A stretch of DNA of 64,000 nucleotides, taken from positions 175,680,411 to 175,744,410 of the forward strand of contig NC_071354.1 of NCBI RefSeq assembly GCF_943734655.1, in the 5' to 3' direction. The position numbers and the translations under genes are program-made. Under the pieces are notes generated by a model. It worked only from the letters and a program-made list of their open reading frames with translations, ran no database searches and was not told the origin of the DNA. This stretch comes from Sabethes cyaneus. Taxonomy: Eukaryota; Arthropoda; Insecta; Diptera; Culicidae. Each line of letters begins with the position of its first letter. The first letter of the stretch is position 1. Below are positions 1 to 11,733 of the stretch, piece after piece.

Positions 1-1099
1 CAAAATACGCCTATTTATCGTTTACAACCATTTTTAACTATACTAACTGAGAAAACTATTAAAAATTACGAAAAGCTCTGCAGCCGGCATGAACAGAGCA
101 CTTTTGGTTGACAGTGTTACTACACTCATATACAAATATAATACATTAAAATTTCTTTGGTTAAAAAGCACACAAGTCACGCTAAAATTATCTCTAAAAA
201 TTATATTAAAATTGTTTATTATTAGTAAAAGTTGGACAGGACGAACATAAATTGTAGGACTAAAAATGTGAGTAATTATAAAATTAAAAATACTTTGCTA
301 AAACTTGTAACTAAATGCGAAATAAATAATTACAGTTTAAAAGCGACTCAAACACAACCTCATCACCGAGTTGACTATAAAGAGGTCCGAAGTCATTTAT
401 CTACTGTGCCAACAATGGTACAAGGCCTGCTCCAGCGAAAATACCACAGCCTCCTTCGCGTAATGCTTCTGGACAGGGCTGTCATTCGCTCACACTATGC
501 GCCCAATGTTCCAATATTATGCCTTGTCGCACAGAGCGATTCGGCAACACACCTCTACAGCTAATATGCACACAGCGTACGAGCGAAAGCAGAGTGGGAG
601 CGAACGACAGCACTCGGTGAAAATCGCCCAGTGAGTGACAAACAGCACTTGGTGCTGCCCTTTGCCACACTCCGTGCGGAATTGCGCAAAAAAATTGTTT
701 TGTATTTACAAATTTCCTGCCCTTTTAAAAGTGAAAATACACGCTGCACTGAACAACTAATATGGTCTATGTTAAGTTAGTACGGATCAGGCACCGCAAC
801 AGTAAAAATGTTTTTTTCAATCACACCACTTCAACTGACCCAGCGCAGGGTGTACAATCCAGCCGCGCAGAGTGCGGCTCTTGGTGTGGTAAAGCACGCA
901 GCAAATTTATCACTCTGCGTTTGCGACTGCCTATTGTTGGTGCGCGTAAAGCACGAAAGAGCGTGCTTAGCAAAAGAGACACTGAAGGGAATTTGTGGGC
1001 GAACACACACCGCATGGCGAGTGTTGTGTTGTTTAAGAATGTGTGTCTTTTGGTCTGCGCTGCGGTTTATGCCACCTCTGCTTCTGGATATAGATGGTA
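1..1099. other. Intergenic or unclassified repeat DNA
   Basis: I see no supportable gene here. The first 400 bases are AT-rich. From about 500 to 1070 the sequence is richer in GC and contains short mutually similar stretches (agagtg, gcgcag and aagcac motifs), which suggests an unclassified repeat. Overlapping short open frames on both strands share no recognisable motif. Confidence 0.4.
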
Positions 1100-1640
1100 T
1101 GGTAGGCTCTTCCGATAGGCACTTCAAACTGTATATCTTCCCGTTCAGTACAAGCCCCGAATAAAAGAACAGCAGCTTGGACATTCCATTTTCGCTGATC
1201 GTCAGCCACAGAAGGAGCTTCTTCGGGTACTGTATGTGGGAGATACTTTTGACGTCATCACTTACATCCTCGCGGAGAGGGGGGGATGTAGAGCACCGGT
1301 CCCCTGCCAGTCGTTGGCGTGAAACGTCAAGTACGTATCACCGGGTATTATGTACACGGCATCGTACTTCACCGAAAATATGTTCTTTACCATCACCTTC
1401 AACCGCTCCTTCTGGGTGACTGCCTCCACTGGCACTTCTGCAATAAAATGTCCATTTTTGCCAGGTATTTCTTCACCGCTTGGCCGGTTACTCCGACTTC
1501 TCGGCCCAAGCCACTTCACTCTCGGTCTTCTTGTTCAGCTTCTGTTGCACCTTACGATCGCGTAGCACCATCAGACGGCCGGAATTAGACTTCCGTTTGA
1601 CCTTCTCGCCTTTCTCCAGAAAGAAGAGTAAACTGTAAAT
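1100..1640 (-). pseudogene. Tc1/mariner-type transposase relic, copy 1
   Basis: Read on the minus strand, this region encodes broken pieces of a DDE transposase. Around 1520-1640 there is a basic helix-turn-helix-like N-terminal part. From 1519 to 1262 there is a stretch ending in TYLTFHANDWQG, the region around the first catalytic aspartate in this family. From 1184 to about 1105 comes KLLFFYSGLVLNGKIYSLKC, the segment between the first and second acidic residues. The same segments occur, better preserved, at 60130-60698. At least two frame changes and in-frame stops break the gene, and the second and third catalytic regions are absent. Similarity to the second copy is seen directly. Assignment to the IS630/Tc1/mariner superfamily comes from family knowledge. 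It cannot be functional. Confidence 0.7.
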
Positions 1641-4600
1641 GCTGGACTCGACCATATCCCACGGACACGAAGTATCTCACAATGTTTGACTTATTCGCTG
1701 CGGAGCGGAACTGGCAGTAGGAATAAAACATCGAGCGTAGTTGCGTGACTGTTTTCGCCATTGATGCTGCAAATCAAATGATAACGCTGTATGTGTTTTT
1801 AATCGTACTCAACAGGGTTACTGCGACAGGTGGCAGGACGAACGCATGAAAAATCGTTAAAATTACTCCATTTTTAATATATACGTTAGCGAGAGGAGAG
1901 GCTCGTCGATTTAACACATGCCATCTGCAAGATCCAACTGTGAAAAGATTGTGTGTTGAGGAGCTTGAGCGCAAACTAGTGAAAATAGCGTAGGTCAACA
2001 AAGCACACAGAGGAAAGGGTACATCACGACTAGACCCTGTCGGAATATAGGAGCATAAACAAGCAAAAACCAAATCCAAAGGAACCAATTGCGAAACTAG
2101 TCAAGCTCCAAGGGTCGATCGCATATCAGCACTCCATGATGATGCTCAAAGTCGACCGCATGCTATCCGTGCGAATGTTGTATCAGCTATTTTCTAATTT
2201 TTAGAACACCGCGACATTCCAGGCGGTTTGATACAGGGCGTGTTAGTGAAAGTCCCTAAGAAGAACTATTTTAGACAAGTTATACAGAGTTATTTTGAGA
2301 CAAATACAGGAGAATATCGACGCGACTCTTTGACTGGTACCGGTAGTATTTCGTGCAGTTGAAGCTTTTGAGGACCATATTGCCGTGTTTTGAAGTCTTC
2401 TCAACTCCAATCATCTCCAAACACAAGACAAATTTTTCGAACACAGCAAGCTGAAGCAAGCTGGACCCGACAAACCAGGAATATTGGCGCCAAAGTCGAA
2501 TATACACGTAGTCAAGGTAATGCTCGGTACTTGGTGAGTTCAAAAGGGACTAATCGCTTTTGAACTGCTAGATGGAATTAGACCAAACCATTACGGTAGA
2601 CCCCAATGACTACAATTGACTCATTCAAATCGACCACTTTCAAAATAAACAGTCTAGGTATACAACTAGATAAGTGTGTTAACCGAGATGAACTGCTTTG
2701 AGGGCCCTTCGTTACTCAGGCTAAACGGGATGATGCCAGGTCAACAAGGGAATTCAGCATAACAGCTCAGATACTATACAGTCTTGCTGGTAAAAGAAAA
2801 TTTCCGAATATCTCAATCAACTTAACAAACTCAATGCTCGACTGGGCCCTGTGTACGATAATGATAATGTCGATAGTGGCCTGTGTGACGGAAAGTGGGG
2901 TATCGTCTAACGCAAATTGTGTCGTGATTCATTTTCTTCTGCTGAATAGTGCATTAGCAGCCACCGCAGCAGCGTCGCCGCTCTCGTAGCATATTTAGTA
3001 CCGTTCGCATTTGCATTCGTGACAGTCATTTTATGCGCATATGCTTGGAAGTTGGTGATACACGGAGGGCAAGACGACTAGATGGCCATTTCTCTATCGT
3101 CGTTCTCGCTCCGGTCGGCAATTTACTGCGAAATTGTACCAAGTTGAATGACCACCACCTTTACCGCAGCCACCTCCCCCTTCGGTTGGCCGTAGCAGAT
3201 ACCTCAAAGCGAACGGATTGTGTGGCCGGTTTGGTGCGAAACTGAAACTAGAACATTGTACGTGTACTACTGCCCTTGCCATCACCAGCACGGATGCGCT
3301 CTATCTCAGACATACATGAAGCCGACGCCAAAGCAACGGAAAAACGTTCGAATTTTTGCTGCCCTCGAGGCGTCCGTTGCTGTGGTTCTGTCTGTTCGAC
3401 CTCGTCATCTCCTCCCGGTAAACAAACTCACTGGTAAATGACCGGTTTTAATGTCGATTCAAATCAGTCCCACAGCAGAGCGATATGGATAGCCAGCCGG
3501 GATGGTGGGAGGAACGCTCTCAAACTCGAATTGCAACTTCTATTCGTAATTGAGCATAAGCTTGTGCAGCTAGGGCGTCCGAAAATGGGTGAATACTTGT
3601 TAGTGGGTTTGTTAGTTTTCTTTGCTGTTAACATCCACAACAATCGAGGTGGAATTGTCTTCTCTTCTAAGTTGAAAAGTTTTGGACATTTTTGGACGCC
3701 CTACTATACTTTGCGTTGAGAATTCAGGACAGACAGGTCAGTTTAATTTTGTAATTGAGCAAAAAAGTCGACAGTAGCTGCCGCAGCAGCAGCAGGTCTG
3801 CAGAAGAATGTATCCTGCTGAATGCTTGTCGAACTTGCATTGAACAGAGAAAATATCTACTTGATTAAGTACACAAACAGCCAGGCGGAACGTCGCGTCA
3901 CGGCGATGTGCAGTTCATCGCGAAGACATCGCCGCCGGCCGGGTGTTCGGAGACACATGCGGTGATAGCTTTAAATATTGATATTGTAATAGAGAAACAA
4001 CGAACAGTACCGGACCGAAGGTATTACCTACCCGCGGCAGAACTTCAGCTCTTGGGCCGGCCGAAGATAGCCACCTGAGTAAACATCGCTGCCCTGCGTC
4101 TGTCCTTTGGCCACTGCTCGCATCGCAGCTCCTATGAATGAATTTATTCGCGCATAGCGGTCGGCGATGACGACGGGTAAAACGGCACGGGCGGCGGGCG
4201 GCGCGTTGTTTGTGCAATTATTTTCCGCCGACTGACACATGCATTGAAAGTCGCTGGTTCGTCTGGAATGCATGACATTGAAGGAGTTCAGTGTTCCAAA
4301 CCAGAACGGAATCGAACCCGGTTGTACGTGGATCATGCACCGAAGCGCACTACGTGCGGAAGTACCTGAGCAGCTTTTCTCTGGTTGGAAATCTTTACCA
4401 AATTAATCGTCTAAGAATAAGTTTATAAAAAACAAAAGAGCAGCTTATTTTATACTGAATAAATGATTTTTTTAATGAATTTTATTTCTTTATTTTTGTT
4501 CCATATCGGTGAAAATGGGTTAGTTTTGAAAATTTCAATTAAAAATGCGTAATTTCATGATGAAAATGATATAAACATGTTATGACTGCCTGCCATTTAA

Positions 4601-5066
4601 CTTTCAACTTTTTTTTAGTGTTGCGAAAACGTAACGCACCCTTCTTTCGATTCTAGAGAAAGCTAGGTTTGAGATATCAACTTGGATCGTATGAAACAAA
4701 AAAAGATTGGGAAAAGGCTGCAAGGTATACAGTCCTAAGCGTTGTACGAAAGGGTGACGTAGGCCTATGTTAGTATTACCATTGTATTGATAAAACATGT
4801 TTTACTCGAGGAAGCATTCCTTTATGTCAGATCATTAGAGCAAGGACTAATGCAGACAAACGCATGCAAAATGTGCTATAATGCTATATTTTGTTATTGA
4901 ATAGATATGGAGGTGCATTGATAGCACATTTTGTTATTAAGTAGATATTTAAAACATTGGTTATAAGATGAGTTTAATAACTGATTTTGTTATCATATCT
5001 TATTATGACCTTAAAATGACATTCGATATATTTCATAGAATTTGTTTAATGATTTTAAATTATAAA
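1641..5066. other. No recognisable gene; unclassified DNA
   Basis: I find no supported coding region in this stretch. Short open frames (for example near 3033-3441) show no domain motif and overlap frames on the other strand. A sequence near 4300-4340, read on the minus strand, contains GGTTCGATTCC, which resembles a Pol III B box, but I could not draw a cloverleaf around it. The stretch from 4390 to 5060 is strongly AT-rich. Confidence 0.4.
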
Positions 5067-6618
5067 TCTTATATAGAAAAATGGATTTCTGTCTGTCTGT
5101 CGGGATGTTCCTTATAGAATCGAAAACTACTGAACCAATCGGCGTGAAAATTTGCATGTAGAGGTTTTTGGGGCCAGGAAAGGTTTTAGTGATAGTTAAA
5201 GACCCCTCCTCCCACTAAGAGGGGGGGGCTCCCATACAAATGAAATACAAATTTCTGCATAACTCGAGAACTAATCAAGCAAATAGAACAAAAGTTGGCA
5301 TGTGGGTGTTTTTGGTGACAAGAATTTATTCTATGGTAAATTGAGACCCCTCCCCTCTTTAGAAGGGGAATTATGACTCTTCTCCTCTATAAGAGGGGGG
5401 GGGGGCTTCCATACAAATGAAATACAAATTTCCTCATAACTCGAGAACTAATCAAGCAAATGGAACCAAATTTGGCATGTGGAGGTTTTTGGAGGCAAAA
5501 ATATTTTCTATGGTGAATTAGGACCCCTCCCCACTAGGGGGGGGGGGAGGGGGCATCTACACAAATGATATACAAATTTCCTCATAATTCGAGAACTAAT
5601 CAAGCAAATAGAACCATGTTTGGCATGTAGGTCTTTTTGGAAGCAACCATTTTTACTATGATGAATTAGGACCCCTTAAACAGAAATTTTTGCGAAACTC
5701 AAAAACTAATTGAACTCGAAAAATTCGAGACTCTTCCATAAAATTTTAGTCAATAACAAAACCACAAAAACTATCTATAGTAACACTAGATCATTCAGGA
5801 TGAGACGGCCGCGAGTGGTGCCGGCGACCAGCCGTCGGAAGCGCCGCCCACTGGGGGAGGCAACGCCCCGCAGAAATCACTACAGTCTAGGTTTATTTGT
5901 TTTCCTAGGTCTACCTGGGTTTCCTGGAACGAGCGATAGCGAGTAAGGAGAGGATCGCGAAATGGTACATTCCACAAAAAAGTTTTCCGTGAAATGGTAC
6001 ATTCCGCTTAAGGTTTTTCGCAAAATGATATTCGGCGAAATGTTGTACAATCATGGCGAATATTACTATCCGCTTTCTGACTATGCAATGAGGGGACAGG
6101 GGAGTTGTTTTCTACTTTAGTGTGAGGAAAAATTGCAAATTTGTATATTAAACTAGCCATTCCAGGTAACTAATAAGCATTAACATAAGCAGCAAATCAG
6201 CGTATCTGGCATTTTATACTGCACGTTGTTGTATATTAGCTTTTTGACTGCATAGGTGTTGTAAATTGGCATCCAAAATGGTATTCAAATTCTTCGTGTC
6301 GGTAATTAGCTGTAAATTAGCATTGTCAGCACTATAAGAAGGTAATCAGTAAAGTAGCTGTATATTTTGCAAAATAGCGTTTAAGTAGCATTTAAGGCGA
6401 CTTAAATGCTTATTGGCCTACATTTGAATAACATTGGTGATGCTTTTTGGTTACCTGGGATGCTTTCATAGTTACGTTACTGCCAAAATGAATCATTTAA
6501 GGTTGAACTCGTCAGAAACTTGCAAAACTCGAGATTGTGACAAAGATCATCCGAGATTCATGATTTATGTACAACACAGGTTAATTTGTGGCCATACGAA
6601 GTTTGTCGGGTCAGCTAG
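5067..6618 (+). mobile_element. Helitron-like non-autonomous element, copy D
   Basis: This 1,552-bp element starts with TC after an A and ends with CAGCTAG before a T, the terminal pattern and A/T target of Helitrons. Just inside the left end is a short GTCT microsatellite (5090-5102). It is followed by several degenerate minisatellite units built on cataactcgagaactaatca and runs of G. The same termini in the opposite orientation bound three tandem copies at 33679-40065. The middle (about 5960-6450) is not shared with those copies. No Rep/helicase coding sequence is present, so it is non-autonomous. The GTCT block plus internal tandem repeats also resemble DINE-1/Helentron elements. I could not find the hairpin usual near a Helitron 3' end, so the class is tentative although the repeat family is certain. 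Confidence 0.6.
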
Positions 6619-6990
6619 TATTTCATAAAATGATTTTTTAATATGTCATATGCTACTCTGAATACAGTCATGTTATTGCTTTGTTATTCAAATAACACAA
6701 GCAGTTATTCTTTTGGCCTTAAAGGAGCAAAATTTTGATATTATTTTTTGTTATCTTACCAACTATGTCAGCCAAAACAAGACCAAATTTTGATATGAGT
6801 TATTCGATTTCCAATAACACATTTTGATATTATTCAGCTCTTCGCTCTTGCTCGGGAATTGCTGCATAACTCGAGAACTAAGCTTAGTGTGTTCTACAAT
6901 TTTTCAGAAAAACACTTTTTTGAACGCATTTTAAAACAAAAATTTGCATCGCCCCAAGGGCAGAATGCATACGATAATCCATGGCAAAAC
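6619..6990. other. AT-rich spacer
   Basis: This AT-rich DNA has no gene signal. A short scrap near 6860-6885 (gctgcataactcgagaacta) matches the minisatellite unit of the neighbouring Helitron-like family. Confidence 0.4.
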
Positions 6991-9344
6991 TGTTCAATTT
7001 TTGCAACGTATCCCGATGCATCAACTTCGCTGCAGCCAGAGGAATGGTTATCTGTAGTACTCATTTTGCACGATGGAACATTCGGAAGCACACCTGGAAA
7101 CATCCTAATGGAGAGGCCTGCTCTCAGATCGACCACGTTCTGGTTGATGACCGGCACTTTTCTGATGTCGCATACGTGCGATCCTCCGGGGAACAAACGT
7201 TGACTCGGACCACTATCTCGTAGTAAGCAAGATCCGCGCCCGGTTGTACAACGTATTCAAATCGAAGCCAACGAGGAAGATACGACTGAACATTCGGCGG
7301 TTATCAGCGGAGGGAGTTGCTGTAGAGTACTCTCGGAAGACTGATGAGCGAATCGGTGAAAATCTCGGAGAGAACGAACAGTGAAGACACATCCACGGCG
7401 CGATCAGTACTACAGCGCGGGAAGTGTTGGGTACTACTGCTGCAGACACTTCCAGTGAGTGGTTTGACGCAGAGTGCCAACGAGTGACTGATGAGAAGAA
7501 TCGAGCCAGAAGTCACATTTTGGCTGCAACTGTGACACGCCAGAGCAGAGTGAGAGATACCGAGATGCTAGAGCTGCCGAAAAGAGACTTCACCGTCGTA
7601 AGAAACATCAGCACTGAGATCGCGTTCTTGCGGAGGCGGAGAATTGCTTCGAAAGGCACGATACGATAAGCTTCTTTAATACGATCAACGGAATCAGGAA
7701 CCGGACCGTGCCAACTCCTGTTATGTGCAACGACAAGGAGTGGAACCTGATTACCGAAAGATCGGAGGTGGCTAGGCGTTGGAAACAATATTTCGATGCA
7801 TTGTTGAATGGTGAACAAGATGGAACGGTCAACAGAAACAGGATAACGATTGGGGATGATGGACAAGCTGTGGATCCACCAACTTTGGACGAGGTTAGGA
7901 AAGCAGCGAGAGAGCTGAAAAACGGCAATGCAGCTGGAAAGCACGGCATCCCCACCGAACTTTTGAAAGTCGGGAGCAAACGGCTGTATTGTGCAATCCA
8001 CAAGGTTATACTAAAGGTATGGACTGAGGAGGAATTACCTACGGACTGGTTGGAAGGTCTCATATGCCCTATTTACAAAAACGGCCATTGACTCGAATGC
8101 AGCCATTATCGAGGAATTACTCTCCTTAATTCTGCAGGCAAAATTCTCTCCCGCATCCTGTTTCTCAGAGACTGAGGCCGTTGCAGGAAACTTTGATTCA
8201 CTAACAAAGTGCGTATTTCGAGAGGGACGCTCCACGATGGACCAAATGTTCGCCTTGCGACAGATCCTCGATAAATTCCGGGAATTCAACTCGCAGACTC
8301 GTCATTTGTTTATAGACTTCAAGGCGGCATACGATTCAGTTAAACGAAACGAGCTGTGGCAGATTAAGCTTGAACATGGTTTTCCAACAAAACTGATTAG
8401 GCTGGTACGTGCCTTGGTGACGGACTATCGAACTTGCTGTTCCATTGGAAGGCGCTATTCGAAGGGCCGGCGTGCAGAGAAGCGGTACCATCATCACGAA
8501 ATCTCATATGCTCCTAGGGTTCGCTGACGACATCGATATCATCGGTGTTAACCGTAAGGCTGTGGAAGAAGCATACACGCATCTTAAGGAGGAAGCTGCG
8601 AGGATAGGGCTTATCATAAATTCTACCAAAACAAAGTGTATGGTGGCTGGTAGAGAGCGTGGTAGCCCTTCGGGCGTTGGAACTGCGGTGGTGATAGATG
8701 GAGATACTTTTGAAGAGGTTCGCGAATTTGTTAACCTTGGTACGTTAGTGACATGTGACAACGATGTGAGTCGTGAAGTAAAAAGGAGGATAGCGGCTGC
8801 TAACAGGACCTTCTACGGATTATGTAGCCAGCTGAGGTCCCGTAGCGTACAACTCCGTACAAAACTCGCGCGTTATAAGACGCTAATTCTCCCGGTGGTA
8901 CGAAGTGTGGATGTTGAAAGAGAGCGACCGACGAGCTCTTGGCGTTTTCGAGCGTAAGATCCTGCGGTTTGGCGTATTTGGCGGCAAATTAGACGAAGGA
9001 GTGTGGCGCAGGCGCTTGAATCATGAAATATACCAAGTGTACAAACACGCGGATATTGTGAAGCGACCAAAATACGGCAGGCTACAATGGGCTGGCCATG
9101 TAGCAAGGATGCCGGATGAAAGACCAGCGAAAATAATATTTAGCAGAGAACCCGACAGAGGCCGACGACTTCAAGGCAGACCCCGTACCCGTTGGATGAG
9201 CGCTGTTGATGAGGATGCTAGAACAGCGGGTGTTAGGGACGGCTGGAGAGTGGCAGCTCAAGACCGAGTAATGTGGAGACGGCTCCTGAATTCGACATGG
9301 ATTCGATAAGCGGATTGTCGCCGAAAAAGTAAAAGTAAAAAGCC
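6991..9344 (+). pseudogene. Non-LTR retrotransposon relic (endonuclease, RT, C-terminus)
   Basis: The pieces lie in order on the plus strand but in changing frames. The end of an APE-type endonuclease spans about 7000-7240 (INFAAARGMVICSTHF, then CSQIDHVLVDDRHFSDV, then SDHYLV in another frame). A linker follows to 7669. The N-terminal RT region is at 7708-8091 (LPTDWLEGLICPIYKNGH), the fingers/palm at 8237-8430 (LFIDFKAAYDSVKRNELW), and FADDIDIIGV begins near 8520. The C-terminal region with GRLQWAGHVARMPDE ends at 9309. At 8430-8450 the text jumps from LIRLVRA to EGAIRRAG, so roughly 40 residues including the usual GLKQGD motif are missing. Several frameshifts make it a pseudogene. The 3' end is A-rich with AAGTAAAAG repeats (9323-9341). 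The type resembles RTE-like elements often mislabelled as craniofacial development protein 2; the clade is uncertain. Confidence 0.85.
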
Positions 9345-9717
9345 AAAATGTCAAATTTACTTCCATTTGCTTGATTACTTCTCGAGTTATGATGAACTTT
9401 GTATTTCATTTGTATGGGAGCCCCCCCCCCTCCTAAAAGCGGAAGGGATTCCAGTTCACCAAAGTAAATATTCTTGCATCCAAAAACCCTCTCATGCCAA
9501 ATTTGGTTCCAGTTGTTTGATTACTTCTCAAGTTATGCAGAAATTTGTGTTTCATTTGTATGGCAGCCCCCCTTCTTAGGGGAGGGGTCTCTAACCATCA
9601 TAAAAACCTTCCTCGGTCCCAGAAACACCTACATGCAAATTTTCACTCCGATCAGTTAAGTAGTTTTCGATTCTATAAGAAACATACAGACAGACAGAAT
9701 GTCATAATAGGTATAGA
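9345..9717 (-). mobile_element. Truncated Helitron-like element
   Basis: About two and a half minisatellite units (tttgcttgattacttctcgag type) are followed by CAGACAGACAG and end in GGTATAGA before a T. This is the same terminus as the right end of the array at 33679-40065. Only the TC-end portion remains. The other end was lost where the non-LTR retrotransposon tail abuts at about 9342. Confidence 0.65.
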
Positions 9718-10121
9718 TATAAACGTGAAAATCAAATATATTCTTGCTTCTCATATTTATTGTTATTGTTATTGTTTTCAATGCAAAAATCTACGAAACT
9801 AAAGACAAAATCGAATTTTTTTTGCTGATGTTCGGAAATTCCACTGTTTGAATATTCATTCCTTTTTCGTGTTAATACTTCGTACTCTCATTTTTCGAGT
9901 TATTTAGGCTGTAAAGCCCACAAACAATTGATTTTATAAAAAAAATATTATATCCAACAAATTATTTTTTTGCCCCCGGTTTTTTAAGCCAATTTTGAAC
10001 CCGAATCAAACGCAAAGCCATGGGTCCTTCAGAACTAGATCCTTCTGTATCGACAGACTTCCCAGCCGGTTATTAGAGTACAGGAAAATTACGGGGCTTG
10101 TGCAAAGATCCTATTAACCCT
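9718..10121. other. AT-rich spacer without gene
   Basis: I found no coding signal or clear repeat in this stretch. It is AT-rich to about 9990 and of mixed composition up to the tRNA-like sequence. Confidence 0.4.
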
Positions 10122-10207
10122 GTAACGGCACAACCCAGTCGAGATTCGAACATACGACGACTGGCTTATTGAGCCAGCATCGTACCCCGGAGCTAACTGA
10201 CCGTTAC
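10122..10207 (-). repeat. tRNA-derived sequence (SINE head or tRNA pseudogene)
   Basis: Read on the minus strand, the 86-nt segment starts GTAACGG and ends CCGTTAC, a perfect 7-bp acceptor-like stem. In the middle, CTGGC and GCCAG flank a 7-nt loop, which resembles an anticodon arm. GTTCGAATCTC near the 3' side resembles a Pol III B box, and TCAGTTAGCTCCGGGG resembles an A box. The T stem pairs poorly, the length exceeds a normal tRNA and the loop lacks the expected U33, so I do not call a functional tRNA. It lies next to retrotransposon DNA, which fits a SINE. Confidence 0.5.
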
Positions 10208-10249
10208 ACTTATGCACTATTACATATTATATACACGTTACACTTTCGC

Positions 10250-11069
10250 CGGATGGACGATGGTAATCTATGCAAGCAGTGCCTGTAGCTCGTGATTCAT
10301 GCGCATCCGCCACTCTTCGCTTTCCGTTTGTGCTCCGCCAAATATCATCCGCAGCACCTTCTGCTTAAAAACGGCAAGGGTGCGAATGTCCTCCGTGAGC
10401 AACGTTACTGCTTCAAGTCTGTAAATAACTGCCGGTCTGATAGGAGTTTCGTACCAACATTGTCAGCTTCGTACGGGGGCGTTTGCGTCTTGATCGATAT
10501 CCTAATCAGTGTTGTTGTTCGCGATCACCAGCGGTCCCAAATACATGAATGCATCTGCCATTTCTAGTGCGTCGCCGTCAACGGTTACCGTCCGTGGGAG
10601 GCACTCGTTTGTTTCCCTTGCGCCTCTTCCTTTAATACAATTGGTCTTCAACGCATTTATTTTTAGCCCGATCCTCCAGGACTCTACTTTCAGTCCGGCG
10701 TAGATTGCCTCCACCGTCGCAAAATTCCGGGTTATGATATCAAAGTCATCTGCCTAGGAGTTGGCTACCCTTGGTAACAATCGTGCCTCTTATTTCGGTG
10801 CGCACTCGTTGGATCACCCCCTCTAGAGCGATGTTGAATAGCATGCAGGATAAGCCGTTACCGCGGCTCGCCTCAAAGGGACTCAAGAGTGTCCCCGAGA
10901 TGGGCACGACCACACGTCACTCGATCCAATGTAGCTCTGATCAGTCGCGTCAGTTTATCCGAAAACTCGTATTCGTGTATTATCTAACATAGCTGTTCTC
11001 GATCGACTGTACCGTATGCTGCTTTGAAATCAATAAAAATGTGATGCGAGGGCACATTGTACTCCAGAT
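10250..11069 (-). pseudogene. Non-LTR retrotransposon relic, 3' part
   Basis: Read on the minus strand from 11069, the pieces are HHIFIDFKAAYGTVDREQL (about 11050-10990), remnants of the RT palm and GLKQGD region (about 10980-10770), then ECLPRTVTVDGDALEMADAF with FMYLGPLV (10714-10502), and a degraded C-terminal part to about 10250. The order and motifs match the relics at 7.0-9.3 kb and 30.5-32.0 kb. Many stops and frame changes are present. The matching upstream part lies at 26372-26480, beyond the nested insertions, so this is the left half of a split element. Confidence 0.8.
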
Positions 11070-11268
11070 CAGGTATGGCACGATCACTTTGACTTAATTC
11101 ACATTCATTTGACAGTTCCGTCTCAGCCAAGCAAAATATGACAAAGTTTTGTATGGGACATTTGTAGAATTAGTTGTAGCGCAGATACAGCAATACTTTG
11201 TTCAGAAAAGTTGTAGATAATAACTAGTTCTTCAATTGTCCCATACATAACTTTTTGAAATTCTGCAT

Positions 11269-11272
11269 GACT
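11269..11272. repeat. gypsy target site duplication, left (GACT)
   Basis: GACT precedes the left LTR and is repeated after the right LTR at 26313-26316. A 4-bp duplication is usual for Ty3/gypsy integrases. Confidence 0.85.
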
Positions 11273-11497
11273 TGTTATGTATGATTAATCAGGGGAATCT
11301 TCAACGTGAAGAGTAATATAAGAGATGCTGCAGTTACGGTAACACTAACTGGAATAAACTACCAGTTCTTTATTCTAACTCGTTTTATACAATAGAAACT
11401 CTCCAATGAGATCTAGCATAGATTGAGTACCGTCAAGCGGTGAGTTATACAATTTATATTAAAGGGTTCGGCTAACTGATCGAAAGAATATATAACA
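11273..11497 (-). repeat. gypsy 3' LTR
   Basis: This 225-bp LTR begins TGTTATGTATG and ends ATATAACA. I see no difference from the copy at 26088-26312. Confidence 0.93.
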
Positions 11498-11512
11498 ATT
11501 TTCCCCCTTTTA
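11498..11512 (-). promoter_or_regulatory. gypsy polypurine tract
   Basis: On the minus strand this reads AAAAGGGGGAAAATT immediately before the 3' LTR, the position and composition of a plus-strand primer tract. It fixes the element's orientation. Confidence 0.8.
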
Positions 11513-11733
11513 GTCGATGACAACCTTTCTATCTTCTCTATTGTAAGAATTAACATAACGTAATTATTTTTTCAATTACAATTAATATTAACGCAGAGTA
11601 TATTCTGATTCAGCTAATCGTACAATAATAATCGAAAATTTAACATTTTTAAATTAAATATTTTGCACATACAATATTCCGAAAATTTAACATTTCATAT
11701 TAAATTATTTTGCTTGTATAATATTCCGTAAAT

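Noticed and set aside
4270..4345. Possible tRNA on the minus strand around GGTTCGATTCC
   Set aside because: Only a B-box-like motif; no acceptor or anticodon stems could be paired.
10122..10207. Functional tRNA gene on the minus strand
   Set aside because: The acceptor stem is perfect, but the T stem is poor, the length is 86 nt without an intron pattern I can place, and position 33 is not U. Kept only as tRNA-derived.
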